Assembly (NCBI GenBank): GCA_902825875.1 | Contig: CADECP010000056.1 | Location: 1-32,971, forward strand | Direction: 5' to 3' | Length of the DNA stretch: 32,971 bases | DNA from: an uncultured Acidobacteriota bacterium | GTDB taxonomy: Bacteria; Acidobacteriota; Blastocatellia; RBC074 | Position numbers and translations under genes: made by a program | Shown here: positions 1 to 8,210 of the stretch, one piece after another | Layout of the letters: every line of letters starts with the position of its first letter | How positions within the stretch are numbered: the stretch's first letter is position 1 | Notes under the pieces: model-generated | The model's database searches: none | What the model was told of the DNA's origin: nothing | The model's input: only the letters and a program-made list of their open reading frames with translations

Positions 1-48
1 CTTGTCTATCTTTCTCCCCGTCCCTCCGTCTCCCCGTCCCTCCATCAC
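1..48. repeat. Octamer-period pyrimidine tract, cut by the window edge
   Basis: The first ~48 bases divide cleanly into 8-bp units such as cccgtccc, tccgtctc and cccgtccc. The same periodic pyrimidine units form the right arm of the elements at 30617-30848 and, in a more A/T-rich version, at 20676-20774. This is probably the pyrimidine arm of a third copy whose purine arm lies outside the window. It touches the stop codon of the minus-strand gene at 45-452, so it sits at that gene's 3' end. Confidence 0.6.
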
Positions 49-452
49 TTCACCGGCGGAACCGGGCAATACATCACGTCGGGCAATTCTTCGGCGAACT
101 GTCGCTGATTTTGCAGAGAATCAACGCGGTTTCGCTGATACCAATTCAGGAGTTCGGACACTTGCCGACGTTCGCGCCGAGCTTTCAATGCCAGCCGGAT
201 TCGTACAGCCAGGATAATTGGGCAGAGCGTCACCGCAGCCGCTCCTAAAAAAGGCGCCTGTCCCAGCAGCAGCAACATTCCAAAAACAATTCCAAACGAC
301 GGAAGCAGAAAGCTCAGATCGTTCAGACAATCCATCCAGAGAGGACGTTTGGCGGGTTCGGCTATCGGAACCGGCAAAACCAGCAATTCATCCAAAGAAG
401 AAATTGGCGCAAGCTTCCGGCTCGCGCGCGAGTAGGGCACTTCGGGGGTCAT
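45..452 (-). CDS. Small membrane protein of unknown function
   Basis: I do not recognise the family. The chosen product is 135 aa and starts at the ATG at 450-452, which has a GAGGT Shine-Dalgarno about 8 nt upstream. The open frame extends upstream to 785, but that extension reads through a dispersed inverted repeat (658-753) and is low-complexity, so it is unlikely to be coding. Two adjacent hydrophobic stretches (around residues 45-85, separated by a short polar/Gly turn) look like a membrane hairpin. A basic, Arg-rich segment follows (RIRLALKARRERR), and the C-terminus is polar and ends in PVPPVK. It is transcribed divergently from the lactate permease, and there is no evidence for a functional link. 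It is real as a gene with moderate confidence; function unknown. Confidence 0.6.
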   Translation of the reverse strand: MTPEVPYSRASRKLAPISSLDELLVLPVPIAEPAKRPLWMDCLNDLSFLLPSFGIVFGMLLLLGQAPFLGAAAVTLCPIILAVRIRLALKARRERRQVSELLNWYQRNRVDSLQNQRQFAEELPDVMYCPVPPVK

Positions 453-851
453 GGTAAATACCTCAAAAATTGATAAAGGCACGCCGCTGCAACGCGCAGC
501 ATGCCACGATGTTGAAGGTTCGGATTGTGAGGAAGAAGTCGAAAACCGAAGTCGCGTTTTTGTGGTTCGGGGCAATTCAGTCACGAAGCTTCGGCAGCAG
601 TCAGATTGACGCGCGGATTCTAAATCAAAGCGACGAACTTTGAGACATGGTTTTCGACAGGATGACCAAGATTTCCAGGCAGGATTTTCAGGATCATCAA
701 TGCCGGTCGTGTTTGAATCCTGTTCATCCTGAAAAAAATCCTGGCCATCCTGTTTGAAGTCGAACTGGCGTTTGTAGTTCCGCACGCACGCGGTAGACTG
801 CGCGCCAACCGCTTTTAATCACAGACAAAATCAGGAGACGCATCACCCCGC
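453..851. other. Divergent intergenic region
   Basis: About 400 bp between the divergent membrane-protein gene and the lactate permease. It holds a short hairpin gctgc-N5-gcagc at 485-499 and a large inverted repeat at 658-753. I see no convincing small gene or RNA gene here. The promoters of both flanking genes presumably lie here, but I could not assign clear -35/-10 boxes. Confidence 0.5.
658..753. repeat. Dispersed inverted repeat (MITE/REP-like)
   Basis: The left arm (658-695) and right arm (717-753) are imperfect reverse complements built from repeated atcctg/caggat words. The right arm contains atcctgttcatcctg and ends ccatcctgt; the left arm begins acaggatgaccaagattt. It carries no gene. 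It is probably one of the dispersed palindromic families that populate this genome, and could form a cruciform or an RNA hairpin. It lies in the open extension upstream of the gene at 45-452 but not in its likely coding part. Confidence 0.65.
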
Positions 852-2474
852 ATGAACTGGACTCAAGTTTATAACCCTGCTGGCAATCTGTTGTTGTCGG
901 CGTTGATCGCTTCCATTCCCGTCGTTGTGCTGTTGGGTTTGCTGGCCTTTTTTCACGTGCGCGCGCACATCGCGGCTTTGATCGGACTGGTTTCGGCGTT
1001 GTTGGTCGCCATTTTGGTTTACGGCATGCCGACCAAACTGGCGCTGGCCGCCGCCGCCAACGGAGCCGCGTTCGGTTTGTTTCCGATTGGCTGGATCGTG
1101 CTGGCGGCAATTTTTGTGTACGACATCACGGTTGAAACCGGTCAGTTTGAAGTCGTCAAACGAACCATCGCCGGATTGGCCGACGATCGTCGCATTCAGG
1201 CTTTGTTGATCGCCTTCAGCTTCGGAGCGTTTATCGAAGGCGCTGCCGGATTCGGAACGCCTGTGGCAGTTTCCGCAGCAATGTTGATCGGCTTGGGTTT
1301 CAAACCGTTGCAAGCCGCCGGGCTGGCTTTGATCGGCAACACTGCGCCTGTGGCGTATGGCGCGCTGGGAACTCCGATCATCACCTTGGCCAAAGTCACC
1401 GGCTTGCCGCTGGAACAATTGAGCGCAATGACCGGGCGACAACTTCCCTTCTTTTCGGTGATTGTTCCGTTTTGGCTGGTGTGGGCTATGGCCGGGTTCA
1501 AAGGCATGCGCGAAGTCTGGCCAGCGTGCCTGGCTTCAGGGCTGAGTTTCGCCATCGTGCAATTTCTGGTCAGCAATTATCACGGCCCCTGGGTGGTGGA
1601 CATTGCCGGAGCGATTGCTTCGATTTTGACGCTGGTCATCTTGTTGAAATTCTGGCAGCCGAAAACCGTCTGGCGATTTGATGGCGAAGCGGCGGCTGAA
1701 ATCGTCGAAAAACCTTCGACCGCCGAAGCCGCGCGCGCCTGGATGCCATGGGTGATTTTGTCAGTGCTGGTGTTTTTGTGGGGCTTGCCGCAAATCAAAG
1801 CATTTTTGAACGGCATTTCGCTGCCGGAATTCGCCGTGCCGTTTTTGGACAAAGCAGTGCTACGCGCTCCGCCGGTGGTTTTGCAGGCGAAAGCCGAAGA
1901 AGCCAGATTCGCCTTCAACTGGTTGTCGGCAACCGGCACGGCGTTGCTGATTGCCGGAATTGTTTCCGGCTTGATGTTGAAACTATCACCGATGCGGCTG
2001 GTAAAAATCTTCTTCGGCACGTTCAAACGCGCGCAACTTTCTCTGCTGACGATTGCGGCGATGCTGGCGCTTGGATTCACCACGCGATTCGGCGGACTGG
2101 ATTCGACAATGGGTTTGGCTTTCGCCAGCACGGGTTGGTTGTTTCCGTTCTTTTCGCCGCTGCTGGGCTGGCTGGGAGTTGCGCTGACCGGCAGCGACAC
2201 GTCGTCGAATGTCTTATTCGGCAATTTGCAGCAAGTGACGGCGCAGCAATTGGGAATTTCGCCCGTGCTGGCGGCGGCGTCAAACAGTTCCGGCGGAGTG
2301 ATGGGCAAAATGATTGACGCGCAATCCATCGTCGTCGCCAGCATGGCGACAAACCAACACGGCGAAGAAGGCACGATTTTGCGCTACGTGTTTTTTCACA
2401 GCGTGGCGTTGGCGGTGCTGGTCGGCTTGTTGGTGATGCTGCAAGCGTATGTTTTTCCCAGCATCGTTCCATAA
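852..2474 (+). CDS. lldP: L-lactate permease (LldP/LctP family)
   Basis: A 540-aa polytopic inner-membrane protein, normal length for the lactate permease family (TC 2.A.14), which imports L-lactate and related 2-hydroxy acids with protons. It is hydrophobic throughout, with about a dozen or more membrane spans. The family signature GAFIEGAAGFGTPVAV lies around residues 124-139, followed by the ALGTPI motif near 176. Later conserved blocks include GLDSTMGLAFASTGW and TGSDTSSNVLFGNLQ. The ATG at 852 is preceded by AGGAGA about 14 nt upstream, a rather long spacing, so expression may be modest or the start slightly different. No lactate dehydrogenase gene is adjacent, so the physiological substrate is inferred from the family only. 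Confidence 0.92.
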   Translation: MNWTQVYNPAGNLLLSALIASIPVVVLLGLLAFFHVRAHIAALIGLVSALLVAILVYGMPTKLALAAAANGAAFGLFPIGWIVLAAIFVYDITVETGQFEVVKRTIAGLADDRRIQALLIAFSFGAFIEGAAGFGTPVAVSAAMLIGLGFKPLQAAGLALIGNTAPVAYGALGTPIITLAKVTGLPLEQLSAMTGRQLPFFSVIVPFWLVWAMAGFKGMREVWPACLASGLSFAIVQFLVSNYHGPWVVDIAGAIASILTLVILLKFWQPKTVWRFDGEAAAEIVEKPSTAEAARAWMPWVILSVLVFLWGLPQIKAFLNGISLPEFAVPFLDKAVLRAPPVVLQAKAEEARFAFNWLSATGTALLIAGIVSGLMLKLSPMRLVKIFFGTFKRAQLSLLTIAAMLALGFTTRFGGLDSTMGLAFASTGWLFPFFSPLLGWLGVALTGSDTSSNVLFGNLQQVTAQQLGISPVLAAASNSSGGVMGKMIDAQSIVVASMATNQHGEEGTILRYVFFHSVALAVLVGLLVMLQAYVFPSIVP

Positions 2475-2492
2475 CGGCAGAGAAAAACTCGT

Positions 2493-2573
2493 CCGCGAAG
2501 TGACACGAAGGAACACCAAGACAAGCTCAATAATTCGGCTCTTCGCTTCGTGCTTCTTCGTGTCGCTTCGTGG
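2493..2573. repeat. Inverted repeat downstream of lldP
   Basis: The arms at 2493-2510 and 2556-2573 are reverse complements at 16 of 18 positions (ccgcgaagtgacacgaag against cttcgtgtcgcttcgtgg). The loop contains further gcttcg/cgaag words. It lies between lldP and the MmcQ gene on the same strand and has no T-run, so it looks more like a dispersed palindrome than a canonical terminator, though it could serve as an mRNA 3'-end stabiliser. Confidence 0.65.
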
Positions 2574-2622
2574 ATAAATCTTCTTTTCTCAAAATGCACA
2601 TCCAAATCTGTCGGGAGTTTTT

Positions 2623-2994
2623 ATGGCTAAAGATCATTTGGAACGAGTCAGAAAGGTTTGTTTGGCGCTGCCTGAAGTCGAAGAAAAACCGTCGCACGGC
2701 GCTCCGACATTTTTCGTCAAGAAAAAGGTCTTCGTGATGTTCGCCGATAACCATCACAACGACGGACGCATCGCCATTTGGTGCGCGGCTTCCGCCGAAA
2801 TCCAGCAAGCGTTGATCGAAGCCGAGCCGGACAAGTTTTTCCGCCCGCCATACGTCGGCGTACGCGGCTGGATCGGCATCAATTTGAATCGAGTGAAAGA
2901 CAAAGAACTGGCTTCGCACATTCGGCAGGCGTGGCTGATGATCGCGCCTGTGAAGTTGCATGCTGCGCTCAACGCGCCAGCACGTGGTGAGTGA
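2623..2994 (+). CDS. MmcQ/YjbR family protein
   Basis: A 123-aa soluble protein of the MmcQ/YjbR (PF04237) family, a compact fold that resembles a DNA-binding domain but has no firmly established biochemical role. Family features seen are the N-terminal helix ending LALPEVEEKPSHGAPTF, the strand VKKKVFVMFAD, and the stretch FRPPYVGVRGWIGINL around residues 73-90, all in the expected order and at usual length. The ATG is preceded by GGGAG at a spacing of 7. The 3' end overlaps the convergent minus-strand gene at 2969-4255 by 26 bp, tail to tail. Confidence 0.85.
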   Translation: MAKDHLERVRKVCLALPEVEEKPSHGAPTFFVKKKVFVMFADNHHNDGRIAIWCAASAEIQQALIEAEPDKFFRPPYVGVRGWIGINLNRVKDKELASHIRQAWLMIAPVKLHAALNAPARGE

Positions 2995-4255
2995 CGTAAG
3001 ACAGTTGAACCGGGACGCCTTCGTTCAGTTTGACTCTGATGACGGCCTGAAAGGCTTCAGGTAAAGGCTGGCCGGGCGTCAGGTTCATTTTCTGAAACAG
3101 TTCTTTCATCGTATCCGAACGAGTAACGTATTCAGCCGCACCGCCTGTTCCTTCGTTCGACGAACAGGCCAGCATAGTCACGCGCGTTTGCGGATCGAGT
3201 CCCGGAAAGACTGAAATCACTGCGTAAGTTTCCACAGCTTCGCCGAATTTTTCGCGGAAGACATTGTTGTATTCAACGATTTCACCCGCCGCAGGAGACA
3301 AATTGGTGACGCGGCCTCGGTCGGCTTCAAACTTCAACTGGTAAGGAAATTTCAGAATCTGCGGGTTGTATTTTTGCGAGCCGAGCAAAATAACGTGGCG
3401 GCCTTTCAAATCTTCCCAACTTAAATTGTTCGAGCGTTTGACGCTGAGCGTGGCGCGTTGCTCGGTCAACATTCGCGTCAGCATGAACAAGGATTCGGCT
3501 TCGCCAACGCCTGTGAATTTGAAGCTGGGACGTTTTTCCGACGTTCGCAAGGCTTTCGCTGCCAAACCTACTTCTTCGTCGGTTTCGACATCTTCCCAAC
3601 GATTCAATCTGGGTTCGCGGTAAAAATATCGGTCGAGCCGTACAAACATTGGCGTACCGAAAATCAGCAACGTAGGCTTTCCCGAAGCCAGATACGGTTG
3701 CCAAAACCGTTGCAGTTCCGGCGCAAGCGCAGGAGTTTCCGCCGCTGTCGGTTGTGTGAATCGAAACGCCGCAACGACAATTACCGCCAGAACCAACAAC
3801 GCGACTGCCGCCAGAATATGGAATTTGCGTTGAGATTTTGCAGCCGGAATTTCATCCAAAACCATTGCAGGAGCAAGCGCCGTCGAAACCGGCTCAACGC
3901 GAAGAAAGCTGACATCATAACGGCCTTTGGGAATGTCCAGACGCACAGGCAATGCCGAGCCGCCGTTTTGAAAAAAATCTTTCAGCTTCGTTCGCAACTT
4001 GCCGATGTCCACGCGAACTGTGGGGTCAAGTCGCGGATCGTAATCCGACGGTTTGCCCAGAGCTTCGACGCCGATGGTGTATTCCTTCAACGGCTCCACA
4101 CTGGCATCCATGGATTTTCGCCCCAGCCAATCCAACAACAAATACAGGTTGCTGTGTTCGCGCACGATGCCGGAGCGCAAAACGCTGTCCAGCGCCTGCT
4201 CCTTTTCCTGGCGCGAAGGCTCCGAGTTTTGGATTTGAACCAATACGGGCTGCAC
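2969..4255 (-). CDS. Membrane-anchored winged-helix-like regulator (acidobacterial type)
   Basis: A 428-aa protein starting at GTG (4253-4255), with AGGAGA about 10 nt upstream. Residues ~20-120 resemble the winged-helix-like N-terminal domain found in many Acidobacteriota membrane proteins: the stretch EYTIGVEALGKPSDYDP, then DPTVRVDIGKLRTKL, and finally DIPKGRYDVSF. A single strong membrane span follows (ILAAVALLVLAVIVVAAF, about residues 146-163). The C-terminal ~260 residues should be periplasmic. They contain blocks such as PTLLIFGTPMFVRLDRYFYR and are not a domain I can name. Related proteins often fuse this N-terminus to adenylate cyclase, TPR or TolB domains, none of which is seen here. 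A sensor/transcription-factor role across the membrane is inferred from architecture only. Confidence 0.7.
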   Translation of the reverse strand: MQPVLVQIQNSEPSRQEKEQALDSVLRSGIVREHSNLYLLLDWLGRKSMDASVEPLKEYTIGVEALGKPSDYDPRLDPTVRVDIGKLRTKLKDFFQNGGSALPVRLDIPKGRYDVSFLRVEPVSTALAPAMVLDEIPAAKSQRKFHILAAVALLVLAVIVVAAFRFTQPTAAETPALAPELQRFWQPYLASGKPTLLIFGTPMFVRLDRYFYREPRLNRWEDVETDEEVGLAAKALRTSEKRPSFKFTGVGEAESLFMLTRMLTEQRATLSVKRSNNLSWEDLKGRHVILLGSQKYNPQILKFPYQLKFEADRGRVTNLSPAAGEIVEYNNVFREKFGEAVETYAVISVFPGLDPQTRVTMLACSSNEGTGGAAEYVTRSDTMKELFQKMNLTPGQPLPEAFQAVIRVKLNEGVPVQLSYVTHHVLAR

Positions 4256-4419
4256 TTGCTGTTGTCTCCTGATTGGATTTGAAGCGGGCGGAGTGTATCA
4301 ACCGGCGAAAAAAACGGTCAAGCCACGATGCGATCAACTGGCTTTGGTATCAAAAACTTAGCCCAACTGACATCCGGGTTGTTTACCGTACCTTACTTAC
4401 CTGAAAACCAAAGCCTCAC

Positions 4420-4425
4420 TACAAT
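4420..4425 (+). promoter_or_regulatory. Candidate -10 box upstream of the TonB receptor
   Basis: TACAAT at 4420-4425 is followed by ccgcgcc, almost the same string that follows the TATAAT boxes upstream of recA (19401) and the penicillin-binding protein (11958). It would put a start site near 4432 and a ~78-nt leader before the ATG at 4510. The -35 region is weak (ttacct at 4397-4402, 17 bp upstream). Confidence 0.4.
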
Positions 4426-4509
4426 CCGCGCCACTTCATACTGAACTCAAACCGTCCGACACAGGGCGAATCCATTTTTTCAGAACGCACCACCAACGGA
4501 GGAAACGAC

Positions 4510-7500
4510 ATGAAATCGAATACCAACGGAAGAAATTTGCTATGCCGCCGGATGATTGGCGTGTTGGCTGTTTTGCTGTTGTTGTCTTTGACTGCCATCG
4601 CTCAGGAAACTCGCGGCTTGGTTTCCGGGCAAGTGACTGACCCCAACGGAGCAGCCATTGCGGGCGCAACGATAAAAATCATCAGCCTGGCTACTGGCAG
4701 CCCGATTACGGCAACCACGAACAGCGACGGAAATTATTCCGCGCCTTATTTGTTGCCTGGAATGTATTCGATCACTGTCGAAGCGCAAGGCTTCAAGAAG
4801 CTGGTGCGCCAGAGCATCGAAATTCAAATCGGCGACCGCATTGCGCTGAATTTGCAGCTTGAAGCCGGAGCCGTTTCGGAAACAGTCACTGTCACGGCGG
4901 ACAGCACCCCGCTGCTCGACACGACTTCAGCCAGTTCCGGTCAGGTGATTGATCGTCGTCGCATTTCCGAATTGCCTCTGGCCGAAGGCAATCCGATGAC
5001 GTTGGTTCGCCTGGCTCCGACAACGGTTATAACTGGCGTATTCACGGCGATGTCCGCGCTGAGCACCAGCGGCCCTTCGGACTTTACGGTGGAAGGAACT
5101 CCGCAAGGCGGCAACGAATTCACTCTGGACGGTTCGCCGAACACAGCGGATCGCGGCGGACAGGCAGGTGCATTGCGCGTCGGCATGCAGCCTCCGCCCG
5201 ATGCCGTGCAGGAATTCAAAGTCGTCAACACCAGCTTCGACGCTCAGCAAGGTCACACAGCCGGAGCCAGCATTGACGTTTCCGTTCGTTCCGGCGGCAG
5301 CAAATTCAGCGGCACGCTCTATGAATTCGTCCGCAACGACGTGCTGGGCGCGAACGACTTTTTCGGCAATCGTGCATCGGCGCGCGGATTTGACGAAAAC
5401 GGCAAAGCTCGCCGCGAAGCCCGCCGCTTCAATCGGTTTGGCGGAACTCTGGGCGGGCCGGTTTGGTTGCCGCGATTCGGCATCGGTGGAAGCCAGGTCA
5501 AAAAATTCGACCAGACCTTTTTCTTTGTTTCTTACGAAGAAATCCGCACCGGCCTGCCGCTGACTGAAACTTTGACCGTGCCGACACAGGCGTTTCGCAA
5601 CGGAGATTTTTCTTCGCTGGCGACTGGACAGCTTGTTTACGATCCGGCGACGGCCAGACAAGCGGGTGCGCGAGTCGTGCGCGACCCGCTCAGTTGCAAC
5701 GGACGCGCGAACGTAATTTGCTCCAACCGCATTTCGCCGATTGCCCAAAAGTATTTGTCCTTCCTGCCGCTGCCGAATTTGCCCGGCGTGGAAAACAACT
5801 TCATCGGCAGCACTTCTGAAAGGAATGTTTACCGCGTGTTGCTGACCCGTTTCGATCAAAACTGGAGCGAAAAGCATCGTTCGTTCTTCCGCTTTTCGCG
5901 CAGCCACCGCGACGAAGACGATGAAAACACCACCGGAGTAAACAACGGCGTTCGCATCAATGGACGCAGCGGATCGCGCGGCAATCTGGGCGGAGTTTTC
6001 GATCACGTCTGGACAAAATCCGGTAACACGATTTTGAACATTCGCGCAGGGTACACGCGCTTCCGCCAAACGCGCGATCAGATGGCCGAACAGGACACGA
6101 ACCCTGCTGCGCTGGGCTTTTCGCCCGCAACGCTGGCCGTGTTCGGAGATCGTCAGGGCATTCCGCGCTTCAACGTCGGCGGCATCACTTCGCCGGTTGA
6201 ACAAACAGGCTTGGTGACGGTTCCGCGCACCACTTCGATTCAGCCGACGGTGACACGGATTTTCGGCAGCCATTCAACGCGCTTCGGTTATGACTTCCGC
6301 GTCTACCAGGAAAACCGTTCGCCTGTGGAATTCAAACTCGGCGAATTGCAGTTCAACAACAACTTCACGCGGTTGAACGATCAAAACCCCGCGATTCCGG
6401 TTGACCAGAACCGCGCGCAATCCATCGCTTCGTTGTTGCTGGGAATTCCAACCGGCGGAGCCGTTCCGCTGACTCCGCCAAGTTCATACCAAAGCCTCTA
6501 TCACGGTTTGTTCTTCCAGGACGATTGGAAAGTGTCGCGCAAGCTGACGCTGAATCTGGGTTTGCGCTACGAACTGGAAGGCGCGACGACCGAACATTTC
6601 AACCGCAACTTGCGCGGCTTCGACCTGACTTCGGCCAGCCCCGTCGAAGCGGCTGCCAAAGCGGCTTACGCGGCCAGTCCGATTCCTGAAATTCCGGCGG
6701 CCAACTTCAACGTCAAAGGCGGCTTGCTGTTCACCAGCGACAACCAACGCGGGTTTTATGATTCGGACACGAACAACTTCCAACCGCGTATCGGCTTCGC
6801 TTACCAGATCAACGAAAAGACAGTCATTCGCGGCGGCCTGGCAATGTACACAGTGCCGTATCCGCTGGAAGCCATTAACGCTACGGGCTTTGCTTCCAGC
6901 ACGCCGATTGATCCTTCGCCGAATCTGGGGCTGACGTTCACTGCTTCGCTGGCTAATCCATATCCGAACGGACGCATCGCGCCGACGGGTTCGTCGCGCG
7001 GTTTGGCGACTTTTCTTGGGCAAAACATCAACGTCGTTCCGACCAATCTTCGCAACGGCCAATCGGCCAAACTGGAATTGAACCTGCAAAGAGAATTGCC
7101 GGGACGCTGGCTGGCTGAGATTTCTTATGTCGGCAATCGCGGTTACGATTTGACGACTTCAGTGGATTTGAATCCGATCCACAGACAATTCATGTCTACT
7201 TCGCCCGTGCGCGACCAAGCGCAAATCAACTTCCTGACGGCCAACGTGACCAACCCTTTCCGCAACATCGAAGCCTTTCGCGGCACGACGTTTTTCACCG
7301 CGACGACTTTGCAGCGGCAACAATTGCTGCGCCCGTTCCCGCAATTCACAGGCGTGACTTCGCGCCGTTACGACGGAGCCAGCGATTATCAATCCATGCA
7401 GGTTCGATTGGAACGCCGCTTCGCCAACGGTTACACGCTGTTGGGAACTTATGCTTTCTCGAAAGGCCTGGAGCAATTGACGCTGCTGAATCCGACAGAC

Positions 7501-8163
7501 GGCGCTTATGAAAAACGGCTGACCGCAGCCGATTCGCCGCACCGTTTCAACCTGAGCGGCATTTACGAATTGCCGTTCGGACGCGGGCGCAAATTCGGTT
7601 CAAGCTGGAATGGCGTGACCGAAGCCTTGCTCGGCGGATTCCAGGTGCAGGGTTTGTGGCTCTATCAATCCGGTCGCCCGATTGCTTTAGGCAACATTTA
7701 TTACAACGGCGACATTCGCGCGCTTGATCTGGAAGTCGCCAGTAAAACCATAGGTGCAATCGGCACGTCGAACGTAACCGACAACGTTTTCAAAACCAGC
7801 CTGACCGGACTTGGGTTTTATTTCCAGGATGCGGCGGTGCAAACCAACGGCGCGCTGGATTTCACAAAACAGCGCAACGACGCGCGCATCAATCTGGGCA
7901 GCAACATCCGCACAATGCCTTCGCGCGTGGCGAATTTGCGCGGCCAGCCGATTAACCTGGTTGACCTTTCGATGATTAAGAACTTCGCCTTCAACGAAAG
8001 AATCAAGCTGCAACTCCGCCTCGAATCGCTGAATGCTTTCAACCACTGGCATTTCAACAATCCTGATTTGAATCCGCGAAACACGACTTTCGGTCGCGTC
8101 AACAACTCATCTCAGGTACATTTGCCCCGCGAATACCAAATCGGACTGAAGCTGATGTTCTGA
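4510..8163 (+). CDS. Oar-like TonB-dependent outer-membrane receptor
   Basis: A 1217-aa outer-membrane protein of the large Oar-like class expanded in Acidobacteriota. A signal peptide covers about residues 1-31 (hydrophobic core VLAVLLLLSLTAIA, cleavage near AIA-Q). A carboxypeptidase-regulatory-like beta-sandwich follows at ~35-115, opening with GLVSGQVTDPNGAAIAGATI. A plug domain lies at about 125-260, with ALSTSGPSDFTVEGTPQGGN and NEFTLDGSPNTADRGG. The remainder is a long beta-barrel rich in aromatic/Asn strands that ends in a C-terminal Phe (GLKLMF), as expected for BAM recognition. The start has a GGAGG Shine-Dalgarno at good spacing. Such receptors import large or complex ligands using the TonB-ExbBD system, none of which is in this window. 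The substrate is unknown; the three enzymes downstream suggest a carbohydrate or plant-derived acid. Confidence 0.9.
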   Translation: MKSNTNGRNLLCRRMIGVLAVLLLLSLTAIAQETRGLVSGQVTDPNGAAIAGATIKIISLATGSPITATTNSDGNYSAPYLLPGMYSITVEAQGFKKLVRQSIEIQIGDRIALNLQLEAGAVSETVTVTADSTPLLDTTSASSGQVIDRRRISELPLAEGNPMTLVRLAPTTVITGVFTAMSALSTSGPSDFTVEGTPQGGNEFTLDGSPNTADRGGQAGALRVGMQPPPDAVQEFKVVNTSFDAQQGHTAGASIDVSVRSGGSKFSGTLYEFVRNDVLGANDFFGNRASARGFDENGKARREARRFNRFGGTLGGPVWLPRFGIGGSQVKKFDQTFFFVSYEEIRTGLPLTETLTVPTQAFRNGDFSSLATGQLVYDPATARQAGARVVRDPLSCNGRANVICSNRISPIAQKYLSFLPLPNLPGVENNFIGSTSERNVYRVLLTRFDQNWSEKHRSFFRFSRSHRDEDDENTTGVNNGVRINGRSGSRGNLGGVFDHVWTKSGNTILNIRAGYTRFRQTRDQMAEQDTNPAALGFSPATLAVFGDRQGIPRFNVGGITSPVEQTGLVTVPRTTSIQPTVTRIFGSHSTRFGYDFRVYQENRSPVEFKLGELQFNNNFTRLNDQNPAIPVDQNRAQSIASLLLGIPTGGAVPLTPPSSYQSLYHGLFFQDDWKVSRKLTLNLGLRYELEGATTEHFNRNLRGFDLTSASPVEAAAKAAYAASPIPEIPAANFNVKGGLLFTSDNQRGFYDSDTNNFQPRIGFAYQINEKTVIRGGLAMYTVPYPLEAINATGFASSTPIDPSPNLGLTFTASLANPYPNGRIAPTGSSRGLATFLGQNINVVPTNLRNGQSAKLELNLQRELPGRWLAEISYVGNRGYDLTTSVDLNPIHRQFMSTSPVRDQAQINFLTANVTNPFRNIEAFRGTTFFTATTLQRQQLLRPFPQFTGVTSRRYDGASDYQSMQVRLERRFANGYTLLGTYAFSKGLEQLTLLNPTDGAYEKRLTAADSPHRFNLSGIYELPFGRGRKFGSSWNGVTEALLGGFQVQGLWLYQSGRPIALGNIYYNGDIRALDLEVASKTIGAIGTSNVTDNVFKTSLTGLGFYFQDAAVQTNGALDFTKQRNDARINLGSNIRTMPSRVANLRGQPINLVDLSMIKNFAFNERIKLQLRLESLNAFNHWHFNNPDLNPRNTTFGRVNNSSQVHLPREYQIGLKLMF

Positions 8164-8170
8164 TCCTTCT

Positions 8171-8199
8171 GGTAGGTCAGGTTCGTAACCTGACCTACC
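8171..8199. repeat. Perfect 13-bp inverted repeat between tonB receptor and enolase-family genes
   Basis: ggtaggtcaggtt (8171-8183) and aacctgacctacc (8187-8199) are perfectly complementary around a 3-nt loop (cgt). The next bases are gatttgcc, so there is no terminator U-tract. It starts 8 bp after the receptor stop codon and ends 11 bp before the next ATG, displacing any Shine-Dalgarno of that gene. It could attenuate transcription or protect the receptor mRNA 3' end; equally it may be one of the dispersed palindromes of this genome. Confidence 0.7.
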
Positions 8200-8210
8200 G
8201 ATTTGCCACT

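Noticed and set aside
453..785. N-terminal extension of the small membrane protein gene
   Set aside because: It runs through the inverted repeat at 658-753, has no similarity to anything recognisable, and a good Shine-Dalgarno/ATG exists at 452.
4927..6273. 448-aa open frame on the minus strand
   Set aside because: Shadow of the TonB receptor gene, without a recognisable domain or Shine-Dalgarno.
8171..8199. Rho-independent terminator after the TonB receptor
   Set aside because: The stem is perfect but no T-run follows on either strand, so it is listed as an inverted repeat instead.
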